Positions 30,351-40,215 of a DNA stretch of 64,000 bases are shown piece after piece; position 1 is the stretch's first letter; each line of letters opens with the position of its first letter. Made by a program: the position numbers and the translations under genes. The DNA comes from Flavobacteriaceae bacterium F08102 (GTDB lineage Bacteria; Bacteroidota; Bacteroidia; Flavobacteriales; Flavobacteriaceae): positions 61,716-125,715 of the forward strand of contig JALKAY010000005.1 of the NCBI GenBank assembly GCA_023015935.1, written 5' to 3'. Below the pieces are notes generated by a model. It ran no database searches. It saw nothing but the letters and a program-made list of their open reading frames with translations, and was not told the DNA's origin.

Positions 30351-32036
30351 CTAATAACCTGGGTTTTGTGAAATGTTAGGATTAATTTGAACTTCTTTAA
30401 ATGGAATAGGCCATAAATACTGTCTATCTGCGTTAAAATTGCGTTCAACATGTACTCTAATTAGTCCCTGCTCATACAAAGAAGAAAAATCAACAAGCCC
30501 GTTTTCATCAACATCAGGTGGTTCTGGTAAAAACCATTTACCTTTATCAATAATTTTTTCTTGCAAATCAATAGGATCTAATAATCCATAAACAGGTCTT
30601 GTTAAGGCGGTTTCAGCTAAACGCCATCGTATTAAATCTGCTAATCTTCTATTTTCCCAAGAGAGTTCTACCCTTCTTTCCATCCTTAAAATCGTCCGTA
30701 GTTCAGATTGAGAGGTGGTTTCAACCTTAGGATATTTTGAATCTTCAGTTATATTAACTCCGTATGCTCTGGCTCTTATTTGGTTAATGGCATCAAGAGT
30801 TGAATTGTCAATATCATTTAACTCAATGTCAGCTTCAGCTTTCATTAAGAGCACATCGGCATACCGCATTAAGATTATATCGTTATCAACGATTTTAGTG
30901 AGCCAATCATCACTTGTTCCCTTTTTCAGTGTCAATCCATTATACGAAGCATATATATCCACACTTCGAGTATCCTTATTTTTCACCATCTTTCCAGTAT
31001 TCACATTCAATATTGTTGTAGAGTTTGGATGCGGATCATATACAACTCCTAAATGCACACTTCCAAAAGGAACTATGGTCTCAGCTAATCTTGGGTCACG
31101 GTTCTTAAATGGGTCCTTTGGATCAAATAAAGGAGATTCATCTACTGGCAATCCATCCGTACAGAGGAAGGAATAAAACAATTCCCATGATGGCTGAGCT
31201 GTTGAGGTGCCTCCAACTGTTCTGGGCAACCAACTTTTTGGATTCCAAAAAGAATTAAGCTGTTGTGATCTCGGTATTTGAAAAATTGTCTCCTTTGAAT
31301 TTCTAGTACTTGAAAGGAAATACTCTCCATAATCAGGATGTAGGCTATACTCTCCTAAATTTATACAATCTTCCGCGGCACTTTTTACGACTTCCCAGTC
31401 AGAAAAATAGAGCGCAATTCTGGCTTTCATTGCATAGGCGGCACCCTTCGTGGCCCTTTTCAATTCACCACTTCCATAATTTTTTGGCAAATGCTGCGCT
31501 GCAAAATCAAAATCTTTATAAACATTTTGAAGAATTTCTTCCTTTGCAGTTCTACCAATATTAAATGCTTGATCAATATCTAAGTATTCTGTATAATAAG
31601 GAACATCTCCATAGAAAAAGATCAAAGTTCCATAAAAAGAAGCACGCATAAACCGAGCTTCCGCTTCATACTTGTTTATCAATTCTTCAGCAAGAACATT
31701 ATTATTTTTCAAGTTATTTATAATAATATTTGCTCTGGAAATACCTTTATAAAAATTAACCCAATTCTTTTCAGCGTCTGTCCAATCACTTGAAATAGTT
31801 CCTCCTGGATAAGGGTAAAGCGTGAGTCTTTGGTTCCAATTATCTGAATATCTTTCAGTACGGTAACTAATTTCTGTATACCAAAGATACTCTCGATATA
31901 AATCATTGAGTGCCAAAACAATCTCTGTTTGGTTAGAATACCAGTTTTCACTTGAACCTGACGACCGTGGATTCAAATCCAAATCTGAACAAGAAATTAA
32001 ACTAATAATTCCAATTAAAAATATAAGCTTTTTCAT
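30351..32036 (-). CDS. SusD/RagB family nutrient-binding lipoprotein (system 1)
   Basis: This 561-residue surface lipoprotein should form the lid over the SusC transporter encoded just upstream. The signal ends at the lipobox LISC (residue 16). The N-terminal RagB/SusD helical region contains GISRANIIINNL and FMRASFYGTLIFFYGDVPYY, the typical TPR-like pair. The C-terminal part has MRYADVLLMKAEADIELN and RRVELSWENRRLADLIRW, the family signature, and ends LWPIPFKEVQINPNISQNPGY. It lies 10 bases after susC and is clearly co-transcribed with it. Confidence 0.95.
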   Translation of the reverse strand: MKKLIFLIGIISLISCSDLDLNPRSSGSSENWYSNQTEIVLALNDLYREYLWYTEISYRTERYSDNWNQRLTLYPYPGGTISSDWTDAEKNWVNFYKGISRANIIINNLKNNNVLAEELINKYEAEARFMRASFYGTLIFFYGDVPYYTEYLDIDQAFNIGRTAKEEILQNVYKDFDFAAQHLPKNYGSGELKRATKGAAYAMKARIALYFSDWEVVKSAAEDCINLGEYSLHPDYGEYFLSSTRNSKETIFQIPRSQQLNSFWNPKSWLPRTVGGTSTAQPSWELFYSFLCTDGLPVDESPLFDPKDPFKNRDPRLAETIVPFGSVHLGVVYDPHPNSTTILNVNTGKMVKNKDTRSVDIYASYNGLTLKKGTSDDWLTKIVDNDIILMRYADVLLMKAEADIELNDIDNSTLDAINQIRARAYGVNITEDSKYPKVETTSQSELRTILRMERRVELSWENRRLADLIRWRLAETALTRPVYGLLDPIDLQEKIIDKGKWFLPEPPDVDENGLVDFSSLYEQGLIRVHVERNFNADRQYLWPIPFKEVQINPNISQNPGY

Positions 32037-32046
32037 TATGTAAATT

Positions 32047-35000
32047 TTAAAATTTAATTGATAATCCTAGGTTAAAAGTTCTATTAATAATACTGTTATA
32101 GGCTGATTCAGGATCCCAGCCTTTTGGGAAGTTATCAATAGAAAATAGATCATTCATAGAACAATAAACACGAATATTCTTCAACTTTAACTGATTAGAG
32201 ATAGCAGTTGGAATGGTATATCCTAACAGCAAATTTTTCAATCTAAAGTAGGCTCCATTCATCAACCAAAAATCTGATGTGGCATAATTTGCAGATTCAC
32301 TAGCATAAGAAAGTCGAGGATAGGAAGCTTTTAAGTTTTCTTCAGGAGTATTCAAATTGCTCCAGTAGTTACCATCAATAATTTTCGACACATTGCCCCA
32401 TTGTCCTACGAATGGTTTTGTCAAATATGAATTTAAATAACTGTTTTGTTTTCCAACTCCTTGAACTGTCAATGAAAAATCGAAGCCTTTAAAGTTAATT
32501 CCTAAAGATGCTCCATATAAATAGCGCGGTAATGAACCTCCCAATAAAACTCGATCATAATCTGGTGAGATTATTCCATCTGGCACCCCATCGGGCCCAC
32601 TTATATCTTGATATCTTATATCTCCAGGCTTAACATTAGGGTTCAATAAGGCAGAGTTTTCTACTTCTTCTTGGGTCTGAAAAATTCCATCTGACTTATA
32701 TCCATACCACTCATTAAATTCGCTACCCTCACGAATTATGGTTGCCCCGTCAAAAACAATGCCTCCCAAATTACCCATTTTAGTTTTTGAATCGGAAACG
32801 TTAAAAGAAACCGTATAATTCAAATCATTATTAATCCGTTCTTGCCAAGACAGATTTAAATCCCATCCATGAGTGTACATCTCTCCAGCATTTTGCGTTG
32901 GATTCCCAAATCCGATGTAATCAGGGATTTCTAATTCAAGCAACATGCCTTTTGTAATCTTCTTGTAATAATCTGCAGAAAGACTCAGTTTATTCTTAAA
33001 GAGATTTAAATCTACCCCAAGATCGTAAGTTTCGGTAGTCTCCCATGAAATATTTTTAATGGCGTAATCTACCTGAGCTGCAGCAGTTGCAGAAACAACT
33101 TCATTCCCTTGATAAAACAAAGCATTTGTAAAATTTATATTAGATTGATATGGATAGTTTCCTATTCTTTCATTCCCCATATTCCCCCAAGACCCTCTTA
33201 TTTTCAAATAAGAAATAGCGGATTGATCTGGCATAAAGGATTCTTCAGAGACAACCCAACCTCCAGAGACAGACGGAAAAGATCCCCATCTAAAATCTGG
33301 ATGAAATCTTGAGGACCCATCATAACGAAGGTTTCCTTGGATATAATATTTATTTTTATAATTGTATGTCAATCGACTTAAAAAAGAACGGTATGAATTT
33401 TCATATGCATTTCCAGAGGCCGTGATAAAGTCAACAGGAGCTAAATCAAGATATGGATAATTGTTTAATTCAAAATTTCTCCCGGTAGCTCCCATATTTT
33501 CACTAAACGAATAAAAATCTTCGTACCCAATCATGGCAGTAACATTATGATCACCAAATGAGGTGTCATAATTGGCGAAAAATTGTTTCGTTATATTATA
33601 CCTATCATTTCGATTTTCAGCGAGGTTAGTTACATTAAATCCTGAAATACTCCCTTCAAATTGTGTAGGGTCTTCCGCAGCATAATAATCTATTCGCTTA
33701 CGAAATGTTTTATATTTTGTTGATTTAATATTAGGCGCTATCCTTGCCGTAAAGGATAAAAATTCTAACGGCTTAAAAGTTAAAGCAAGACGACCATTAA
33801 TATTGTTTAACCAGTATTCATCACTCCCACCATGATGTAACATCGCGAATGCATTATCTCCATTTTTTCCCCCAGCAATTCTACCGTCATCCCACTTTGC
33901 AGCATAAATTGGTCCATAATGAAGCGCGTGCCAAACTGGATTAACCATAGGTTCTGAATTATGGGTATGATTATAAGAGAAATCAATCTCAGTTGATAGG
34001 TAATCTGTTATATCTATAGAGTTATTTATCCGTGTTAAAACACGTTTAAAGTTTTTTTGTTCATATAAACCTGCAACATCCTCATACTTTACACTCGCCC
34101 GTGTTTTAATCTTCTCACCCCCAGCACTAATCACTAATTGATGCGACTGTCTAGAAGCATAATCCTTGAGCAATAACGACCTCCAATCGGTAACAGGATA
34201 TTGATTCGGATGGTTCTGATTGTTGGAAACCCAATTTTCAACTTCATCTTTCGTATAAAGTGCATATTCCTCGCCAGGAATATTACCTGCATCGTTCCAT
34301 ACCCACTCATTAATCATTTCTAGGTAGCGTTGAGCTCCGACTTTTTCAACAAATGCAGTGGGTTTTTCAATACCTATGTTAGACGTATATTCAAGGTCTA
34401 GTTGACCTTTCTTGGCTCGTTTTGTTGTTATTAATATTACCCCTGCTGCCGCACGTGCTCCATATATGGAAGCTGATGCAGCATCTTTCAAAACATTAAT
34501 ACGCTCAATGTTATTTGGATCCACATAATTAATATTCTCTATGGGAACCCCGTCAACAAGAAACAAAGGGCTATTATCTCCAATGGTTGTTATTCCCCTT
34601 ATTCTAATGCTAGCCCCCTCTCCAGGCTCATCGCTTGATCGAGTTACCATTACTCCAGACATGGTTCCCTGTAAGGCTTGAGAAAGTTGTGTTGCATTTC
34701 TTTTAATCAATGTCTCGCCATTAACCATAGAAACAGAACCTGTTAAATCTTTTTTCTTCGCAGTTCCATAACCAATTACCACAACTTCTTCGAGTTGTGA
34801 AGGATTTTCTTCTAAAACAATATTCAATGTAGTTTGTCCCGACAATTGCACTTCTTTAGTCAAAAAACCTAAGTAGGAAACTACGAGAATAGCGTTCTGA
34901 TTCACCGCGTTAATCGAATAATTACCATCTAAGTCGGCAATCGCACCGTTGGTAGTACCTTTTTCCACTATACTTGCTCCGGGTAATGGTGTTCCGCTCA

Positions 35001-35421
35001 TATCGGTTACCTGACCTTTTACCGTATGCTGAACGGTTTTTAGATCTTTTAAATTAGCATCTTGTTTTATCAGGTATATAATACTATCACTAAATTTAAA
35101 AGTGGTATTTGTTTTATTAAAAATACGCCTAAGAACCGATGTTATTTCCTCATTCTTTGCTTTTACAGTCACCAACCGTTCTAAATCGATATCCTTTACT
35201 TTATAGACAAAACGAAATTTCGTTTTATTTTCAATTTGATCGATGCATTGACTTACGGTAACATTTATAAGATTTAAAGAAACCTTTGTGTTTTGTCCAT
35301 AAATTTCCCGTGCTTGCACAGAGAATAAAATTAAAGTAACGAATACGAAACTTAATTTCATTTTCAAATCAATTTGCACTGATTTGTACGTGCTTCTTTT
35401 GTTCGTAAGAAGTTTTTTCAT
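32047..35421 (-). CDS. SusC/RagA TonB-dependent transporter with STN signalling domain (system 1)
   Basis: This 1124-residue outer-membrane transporter has a long N-terminus with a signal segment (LSFVFVTLILFSVQAREIYG). An STN domain follows at about residues 45-100, the periplasmic domain that contacts FecR. Then come a carboxypeptidase-regulatory-like domain (about 125-205), the plug with ALQGTMSGVMVTRSSDEPGE and the SIYGARAAAGVILITTK box (about 215-330), and the barrel ending NLGLSIKF. The STN domain and the adjacent fecR mark it as a transporter that also signals. The substrate is unknown. Confidence 0.95.
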   Translation of the reverse strand: MKKLLTNKRSTYKSVQIDLKMKLSFVFVTLILFSVQAREIYGQNTKVSLNLINVTVSQCIDQIENKTKFRFVYKVKDIDLERLVTVKAKNEEITSVLRRIFNKTNTTFKFSDSIIYLIKQDANLKDLKTVQHTVKGQVTDMSGTPLPGASIVEKGTTNGAIADLDGNYSINAVNQNAILVVSYLGFLTKEVQLSGQTTLNIVLEENPSQLEEVVVIGYGTAKKKDLTGSVSMVNGETLIKRNATQLSQALQGTMSGVMVTRSSDEPGEGASIRIRGITTIGDNSPLFLVDGVPIENINYVDPNNIERINVLKDAASASIYGARAAAGVILITTKRAKKGQLDLEYTSNIGIEKPTAFVEKVGAQRYLEMINEWVWNDAGNIPGEEYALYTKDEVENWVSNNQNHPNQYPVTDWRSLLLKDYASRQSHQLVISAGGEKIKTRASVKYEDVAGLYEQKNFKRVLTRINNSIDITDYLSTEIDFSYNHTHNSEPMVNPVWHALHYGPIYAAKWDDGRIAGGKNGDNAFAMLHHGGSDEYWLNNINGRLALTFKPLEFLSFTARIAPNIKSTKYKTFRKRIDYYAAEDPTQFEGSISGFNVTNLAENRNDRYNITKQFFANYDTSFGDHNVTAMIGYEDFYSFSENMGATGRNFELNNYPYLDLAPVDFITASGNAYENSYRSFLSRLTYNYKNKYYIQGNLRYDGSSRFHPDFRWGSFPSVSGGWVVSEESFMPDQSAISYLKIRGSWGNMGNERIGNYPYQSNINFTNALFYQGNEVVSATAAAQVDYAIKNISWETTETYDLGVDLNLFKNKLSLSADYYKKITKGMLLELEIPDYIGFGNPTQNAGEMYTHGWDLNLSWQERINNDLNYTVSFNVSDSKTKMGNLGGIVFDGATIIREGSEFNEWYGYKSDGIFQTQEEVENSALLNPNVKPGDIRYQDISGPDGVPDGIISPDYDRVLLGGSLPRYLYGASLGINFKGFDFSLTVQGVGKQNSYLNSYLTKPFVGQWGNVSKIIDGNYWSNLNTPEENLKASYPRLSYASESANYATSDFWLMNGAYFRLKNLLLGYTIPTAISNQLKLKNIRVYCSMNDLFSIDNFPKGWDPESAYNSIINRTFNLGLSIKF

Positions 35422-35450
35422 ATTTTTAAATATTATTTGTGGTTAAATTT

Positions 35451-35533
35451 TTAATCACCTCTATTCAATCGGAAAATGCTCGTAACATTTTCCGATTTTT
35501 TTATCCTTTGAACTAAAGAATTTGGGTGATTAA
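35451..35533 (-). promoter_or_regulatory. Nested inverted repeats between fecR and susC (system 1)
   Basis: A perfect 12-base stem, AATCGGAAAATG/CATTTTCCGATT (35467-35478, 35486-35497), sits inside an outer 9-base pair, TTAATCACC/GGTGATTAA (35451-35459, 35525-35533). The run of T lies on the plus strand, so it is not a normal terminator for this operon. It may be a stabilising or attenuating leader of susC, which usually needs far more expression than fecR. Confidence 0.6.
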
Positions 35534-35595
35534 TCTTGACTCTCGCGTTTTAATTAATTACTCCCTAAATCATACTCTTTCCGTTTTTTTAATTA

Positions 35596-36723
35596 TTAAT
35601 AAATCACTATTACATTATCCTTTATACTGTAATTAATTCCATAACTCCGCTTTAAGCTACGTAATATCACATCTAAAGATTCGTTACCAAAACTAGCGTT
35701 GAAGATGGTTTTATTTATATCACTTTTCTGACTTATTATTTTAACATCATAATGTCTTTCTAACTTCTTCACAATATTCTCAAAGGTCATATTCCTAAAA
35801 ACGAGCTCTCCTTTCATCCAAGATGTATACATACTTGTTCGTACCTGCTCTGTGGAAATGATGGCATTCTCTTTGTTGAAAATTGCTTTATATCCTGGTG
35901 TTAGCAAGGTGGGTATATCATTACTATCCCCCTCATTATACAAGGCTACTGAACCTTCTACAAGTACTACTTCTGCTTTCGTGTCTTCCGGGTATGCATT
36001 TATATTAAAGCTCGTCCCTAAAACCCTTACATTTAGGTTGTTTACATTTACGATAAAGGGACGAGATAAATCTTTGTAGACATTTAGAAACACTTCTCCT
36101 GTTACGAAAATTTTTCGCTCAGATTTTTTTAAAAATTTTTCTGGATATCTTATAGAAGTTCCTGAATTTAGGTAAGCCCTTGTACCATCTACAAATTCTA
36201 ATTCAAATTGTTTACCATAGGGTACCGTGAGGGTATTGTAAACTAATTTAGTTTCAGCGTCCTTGTTATAATCGTTAAACACAATCTTGTTCCCATATTG
36301 TACTCCTATGACACTACCTTTTGCATTGTATAGACTACATGTATCATTTTCCTTAATAATAGTAGTAGTTCCATCGGAAAACGCTAAGGTAATCGCATTC
36401 GTAGCTAATGTATTTATCGACTCACTACCCCGAATGATATAAAAATAATAACCCAAACTTATTGCTATTAGAATTGCAGCAGCGCTTCCAATGCTGTTAA
36501 AACTAGACCAAGTTGCTTTTCTAGCACTTTCTTCATTAATGGTTTCAAGCGTTCTTTTTAAAAGTTTAATTCTAGTACGATTTTCTTCAAATAAATTCCA
36601 ACTAGACGCTAAATTTTTAAATTGACTTTTCTCACAGAATTCATATAGTAAAGCTTGTTCTTTTTCAGAACATAAACCTTGCTCGAACTTATCTACTAAT
36701 TCTAAGAATTCTTTTTGCGTCAT
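35596..36723 (-). CDS. FecR-family anti-sigma factor (system 1)
   Basis: This 375-residue protein has a cytoplasmic N-terminal segment of about 80 residues that should hold the sigma factor, one membrane segment (about residues 77-95, GSAAAILIAISLGYYFYII), a periplasmic FecR domain with LTVPYGKQFELEFVDGTRAY and GEVFLNVYKD, and a C-terminal DUF4974 domain (FENIVKKLERHYDVKI) that resembles an STN domain. In such systems it receives the signal from the STN domain of SusC. It precedes susC and follows, after a 548-base gap, the sigma factor gene. Confidence 0.93.
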   Translation of the reverse strand: MTQKEFLELVDKFEQGLCSEKEQALLYEFCEKSQFKNLASSWNLFEENRTRIKLLKRTLETINEESARKATWSSFNSIGSAAAILIAISLGYYFYIIRGSESINTLATNAITLAFSDGTTTIIKENDTCSLYNAKGSVIGVQYGNKIVFNDYNKDAETKLVYNTLTVPYGKQFELEFVDGTRAYLNSGTSIRYPEKFLKKSERKIFVTGEVFLNVYKDLSRPFIVNVNNLNVRVLGTSFNINAYPEDTKAEVVLVEGSVALYNEGDSNDIPTLLTPGYKAIFNKENAIISTEQVRTSMYTSWMKGELVFRNMTFENIVKKLERHYDVKIISQKSDINKTIFNASFGNESLDVILRSLKRSYGINYSIKDNVIVIY

Positions 36724-37271
36724 AATACTATTTTACATTAGAACGACGCACAGAAAATGAAATACTCACATACGAAAAACACGAAAAACCAATACTTAAC
36801 CAAAAGGTAACAATGGAGATACAATAAAGCAACATGGTCAATACAATCTTTGATACCAGGCATCACACATAAGGTATTATATTAGCCTGACATATCTCCA
36901 CCTATGATATAATACCAACCTCCTTAATGGCATAGATTGGCTAGGCTAAAGAAGTACCTATAAAATTGGTATTGATTGTTATTGTTGCGAAAATGAGAAG
37001 TAAAACTAAACTTATAGCCAATTCAGTTTTAGATTCAAATAAATTCTGTTATGAAAATCCCTGCTCCAAAAGGATCAAGGCAAGCGCCGACGGATGATAC
37101 ATAGCTTTTTACCCATAATAAATCACTAATTACCTAGCGAATAGAATCAGTAACACCATAAAACAAATTGAGTCCACTCCATCGACAATTTGCTGAACAA
37201 GCTACACTAAACCAACGTTAGAGAAAAACAATTTAAAGAAAATATTACGAGGGTAATACATTAACAGATGA
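36724..37271. other. 548-base non-coding gap between sigma factor and fecR (system 1)
   Basis: No gene was found here. The one clear structure is a perfect inverted repeat GGTATTATAT/ATATAATACC (36873-36882 and 36907-36916) separated by 24 bases. FecI-type sigma and fecR genes are usually only tens of bases apart, so this gap probably contains the fecR-susCD promoter and perhaps an operator. Lost sequence is also possible. Confidence 0.5.
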
Positions 37272-37850
37272 TTAAAAAAACAATGTTGACAATAATATAG
37301 TAACCACCTTTCTTAAGGCAACCCTTACATGTTTTAAGGCTAAATACAATTGATTTTCAACGGTACGCTGAGAAATATTAAAATGATTTGCTATTTCTTC
37401 ATTTGAATAACTATCATAGCGACTCATGTAAAAAATTTCCTTACACCGCGTAGGTAAATTTTTCGTTACTCGTTCTAAAGTAGATTTTAAATCTGTAGCT
37501 TCAAGACTATGATCTGCTTCAGGAGTTAAGCATAAATTTTGAATAATATCATCATCAAATGCTGTAAACTTCATTTTACGAAACTGAGATATTGATTTGT
37601 TTTTAGCTGAAGTAAAAAGATATTTTTCTAAAGAGAGGATTTCTATATCATCTTTTTTAACCCAAATATTTACAAAAATTTCATGCAACACATCTTCAGC
37701 CAACCCCTTATCATTTAGAATATTTCTTGTATAAATAAAAAGTCTTTTCCAATACCTATTATAAATAACCTTAAAAGCTAATTCATTCTCACTTTTTAAA
37801 AGGATTAAAAGCTGAGAATCATCCAAATCATGCAAATAATTTAATGCCAC
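37272..37850 (-). CDS. ECF sigma-70 factor, FecI-like (system 1)
   Basis: This 192-residue protein has region 2 (NRYWKRLFIYTRNILNDKGL, then AEDVLHEIFVNIWVKK) near residues 27-68 and region 4 (LPTRCKEIFYMSRYDSYSNEE, then IANHFNISQRTVENQLYLAL) near 132-172. This is the architecture of the Bacteroidota sigma factors paired with FecR and SusC. It should transcribe the fecR-susC-susD genes when released by FecR. The C-terminus has a hydrophobic tail (VVTILLSTLFF) common in this subgroup. Confidence 0.93.
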   Translation of the reverse strand: MALNYLHDLDDSQLLILLKSENELAFKVIYNRYWKRLFIYTRNILNDKGLAEDVLHEIFVNIWVKKDDIEILSLEKYLFTSAKNKSISQFRKMKFTAFDDDIIQNLCLTPEADHSLEATDLKSTLERVTKNLPTRCKEIFYMSRYDSYSNEEIANHFNISQRTVENQLYLALKHVRVALRKVVTILLSTLFF

Positions 37851-38223
37851 CTTATGATATTTTGTGTAAAATTAAGGAAACAAAATGCCTATAAAATAGC
37901 ATTATAGGTTAAGGAATTATTAATCCTTCATATAGCACATAAATGAGTTAAAATATCTTATTATAATTAGACTGTAAAAGAAACGCTGTTTGAACCATTA
38001 TAAATATTCGTTTTTAAACCAAAAAGATGAAAATAGAAGAATTACAGAAATTCAAAAAAAATACGCTAGACTAATACATAGCTCTTACTTACTTAATCCA
38101 ACTATGTACAAGTAGCATGCCGTCAATCAATATAATAAATCGTAGGGTAAACTAACGGGAATTATTCTTACATAATGAAATAGGGATCCTATAAAAAACT
38201 AAATACCCTAAGGCAAAAACAGT
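37851..38223. other. 373-base gap between system 1 sigma gene and thioredoxin gene
   Basis: No gene, RNA or strong repeat was seen in this AT-rich stretch. It must contain the promoter of the sigma factor gene, but no good match to TAnnTTTG was found close to the start codon. Confidence 0.4.
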
Positions 38224-38643
38224 CTAATTGTTTCGCTTTAACACTTCTTTCGCTTTTTTCACTAAAGCCTTGGCAGAACGAACACCTTCAAATCTCGTTA
38301 CGATTTCACCATTTTGATTTAACACTAGCAAGGTTGGATAAGACGTTACATTATAATTTTGTGCGAGTTCAATTCCCTCTCCTTTTTCTACATTTACTTT
38401 TACATTAATATAATTTTCATTGAAAAATGCATACACAAACTCTTGAGTAAAAACATACTTATCTATTTCTTTACAAGGTCTACACCACGATGTATAACAA
38501 TCCATAAAAAGCAGTTTACCTTCTTTTTTTGCCTTTACTAAAGCTTCTTTAAAAGTACCTTTTTCAAAATTCATCCGTTGATCCTGGGAATAAGACATAA
38601 AACTTATGTGAACAAGGAATAGTGTAATTATAGTTTGTTTCAT
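38224..38643 (-). CDS. Secreted thioredoxin-fold protein
   Basis: This 139-residue protein has a signal peptide (MKQTIITLFLVHISFMSYSQ) and a thioredoxin domain with the redox motif WCRPCKE (Cys54, Cys57) and the cis-proline loop SYPTLLVLNQNG. It should act on disulfides in the periplasm. It is the last gene of the second SusCD system on the minus strand, although a stem-loop terminator separates it from susD. SusCD pairs linked to thioredoxins are common in Bacteroidota and may handle cysteine-containing or metal-binding ligands; that link is an inference. Confidence 0.9.
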   Translation of the reverse strand: MKQTIITLFLVHISFMSYSQDQRMNFEKGTFKEALVKAKKEGKLLFMDCYTSWCRPCKEIDKYVFTQEFVYAFFNENYINVKVNVEKGEGIELAQNYNVTSYPTLLVLNQNGEIVTRFEGVRSAKALVKKAKEVLKRNN

Positions 38644-38708
38644 TTTTTAACTTATTTATAGCTTAAGAAGATTATACGACTTCTTGTACGTTCTAATTTA
38701 GTAAGTGG

Positions 38709-38736
38709 AAAAGACTGCTCCAAGCTAGGAGCAGTC
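38709..38736 (-). terminator. Intrinsic terminator after the second susD
   Basis: A perfect 9-base stem GACTGCTCC/GGAGCAGTC with a six-base loop is followed by TTTTCC on the minus strand, 37 bases after the susD stop. The short U run suggests moderate strength, so some readthrough into the thioredoxin gene is likely. Confidence 0.7.
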
Positions 38737-38772
38737 ACTTTATAGTGTTAAACGAAGTATAGGTATAAGTGT

Positions 38773-40188
38773 TTATTCGTCATCCCAAGGGTTTTGAGAC
38801 CAGTTTTGATTGTACAACAACACCTGTACCGGTATTTGTAGTGTATATTTCTTACTCCCTGCGGGTAAAGTAGCTATAACATTTCCTTCTCCATCATATC
38901 TATTAACCGTTGGCATACGATTTTCGGCATCAAGCCTTCGCATATCGAACCAACGCATACCATGAAACGGAAATTCAAAAACTCTATCTCTAAGAACTTC
39001 ATTGAGTACAGTCTCCTGATCATCTGATTTAAATTTCACATAAGATGCGGAGGGGAATCTATATTTGCGCACCTCATCTAATTCATCGCAGGCTTCAACA
39101 AGGTTGTTCGCCCGTGCCGCAGCCTCTGCCTTTATTAATCTCATCTCAGCCACTGAGGTTCCACAATTTGGATACACATAAGTTCCTGTCATCGTAATTC
39201 CACCAGGCCAATACATGGTTACTCCTCTTCTAGGGAAAATATATCCTCCTAGCATAGGGAAAACAGGAATGTTAGAGAAAAAAAGATTCAATCGTTGATC
39301 CTTAGTATTGTATGACTTAAGTAGGTCTAATGTGGGAAACTCAGGAACACCTCTACCTGTATTATATCTGGCAAAAATTGCATCAGGTCTTTTTTTCAAA
39401 TTTGGGATCGCCGCAGCATTCGGAATATTAGCATAATCCACGACAACATTAGGGCCATTATCCAACGCAAGTTGAGCATATCGATCAGCTTCTTGGTAAT
39501 TACCCATAAATAAGTACGTTCTTGCTAAAATACTATAGGCCCCGGCAATACTCCCTCTAAAACGATTGTCATAATTGTTTTCTGGAAGATGGGGTAAAGC
39601 CTTAGTTAGATCTGCAATTATTTGGTCATAAATTTCTTGGACCGTAGAGCGGTCGGGTGTAAGATCATCCAAGTCGTTTGAAGTTACAAAAGGAACTGCA
39701 AGATCTGTTGAAGCTGTAGCTTCATTATACTGCTTCCCATAGAGGTTCACTAGTTGCAGATAAGTAAAAGCTCTTCCCATTAGCGCCTCAGCTTCAATGC
39801 TTTGTTTCTGCTGTAAGGCACCTCCAGTTGCCTCACCCACACCCATAATTACAACATTATAGTAGTAAACAACCTTATACAAATGCGCCCATAACAACGG
39901 GGTAGCTTGAGGGTCTTCTGAAATTTGTTTCTGCCATGTATAAAGCGATTGAGTACCAAATGATGGTTCATTTGATATATTTGTAATATCTTTTGTATCA
40001 CTCAAATAAGTTAGATTGAAAGGCACTTGAGTCTGTAGAAAATCACTTTCTAGCCATAATTCATAGTCATTCACAGTGCTAAGTAACCGCACCCCCTTAG
40101 GTTCAATATCCAAATAATTTTCGCAAGATGTATGAATAAATATCGAAAAAAATGCGAGCGTAATTAATAGTATTTTATGCTGTTTCAT
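38773..40188 (-). CDS. RagB/SusD family nutrient-binding lipoprotein (system 2)
   Basis: This 471-residue lipoprotein has the lipobox IHTSC (Cys near residue 22) followed by ENYLDIEPKGVRLLSTVNDYELW, the N-terminus typical of a shorter SusD subgroup. The helical repeats contain GRAFTYLQLVNLYGKQYNEA and SILARTYLFMGNYQEADRYA. The C-terminal signature is MRLIKAEAAARANNLVEACD, then VFEFPFHGMRWFDMRRLDAEN. It lies 28 bases downstream of susC2 and should form the lid of that transporter. Confidence 0.94.
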   Translation of the reverse strand: MKQHKILLITLAFFSIFIHTSCENYLDIEPKGVRLLSTVNDYELWLESDFLQTQVPFNLTYLSDTKDITNISNEPSFGTQSLYTWQKQISEDPQATPLLWAHLYKVVYYYNVVIMGVGEATGGALQQKQSIEAEALMGRAFTYLQLVNLYGKQYNEATASTDLAVPFVTSNDLDDLTPDRSTVQEIYDQIIADLTKALPHLPENNYDNRFRGSIAGAYSILARTYLFMGNYQEADRYAQLALDNGPNVVVDYANIPNAAAIPNLKKRPDAIFARYNTGRGVPEFPTLDLLKSYNTKDQRLNLFFSNIPVFPMLGGYIFPRRGVTMYWPGGITMTGTYVYPNCGTSVAEMRLIKAEAAARANNLVEACDELDEVRKYRFPSASYVKFKSDDQETVLNEVLRDRVFEFPFHGMRWFDMRRLDAENRMPTVNRYDGEGNVIATLPAGSKKYTLQIPVQVLLYNQNWSQNPWDDE

Positions 40189-40215
40189 TTGATTAATTTT
40201 AAAAGTTGTTTACGA

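Noticed and set aside
25622..32036. Classical polysaccharide utilisation locus
   Set aside because: SusCD, symporter and acyltransferase are present, but no glycoside hydrolase, lyase, sulfatase or carbohydrate kinase is encoded nearby.
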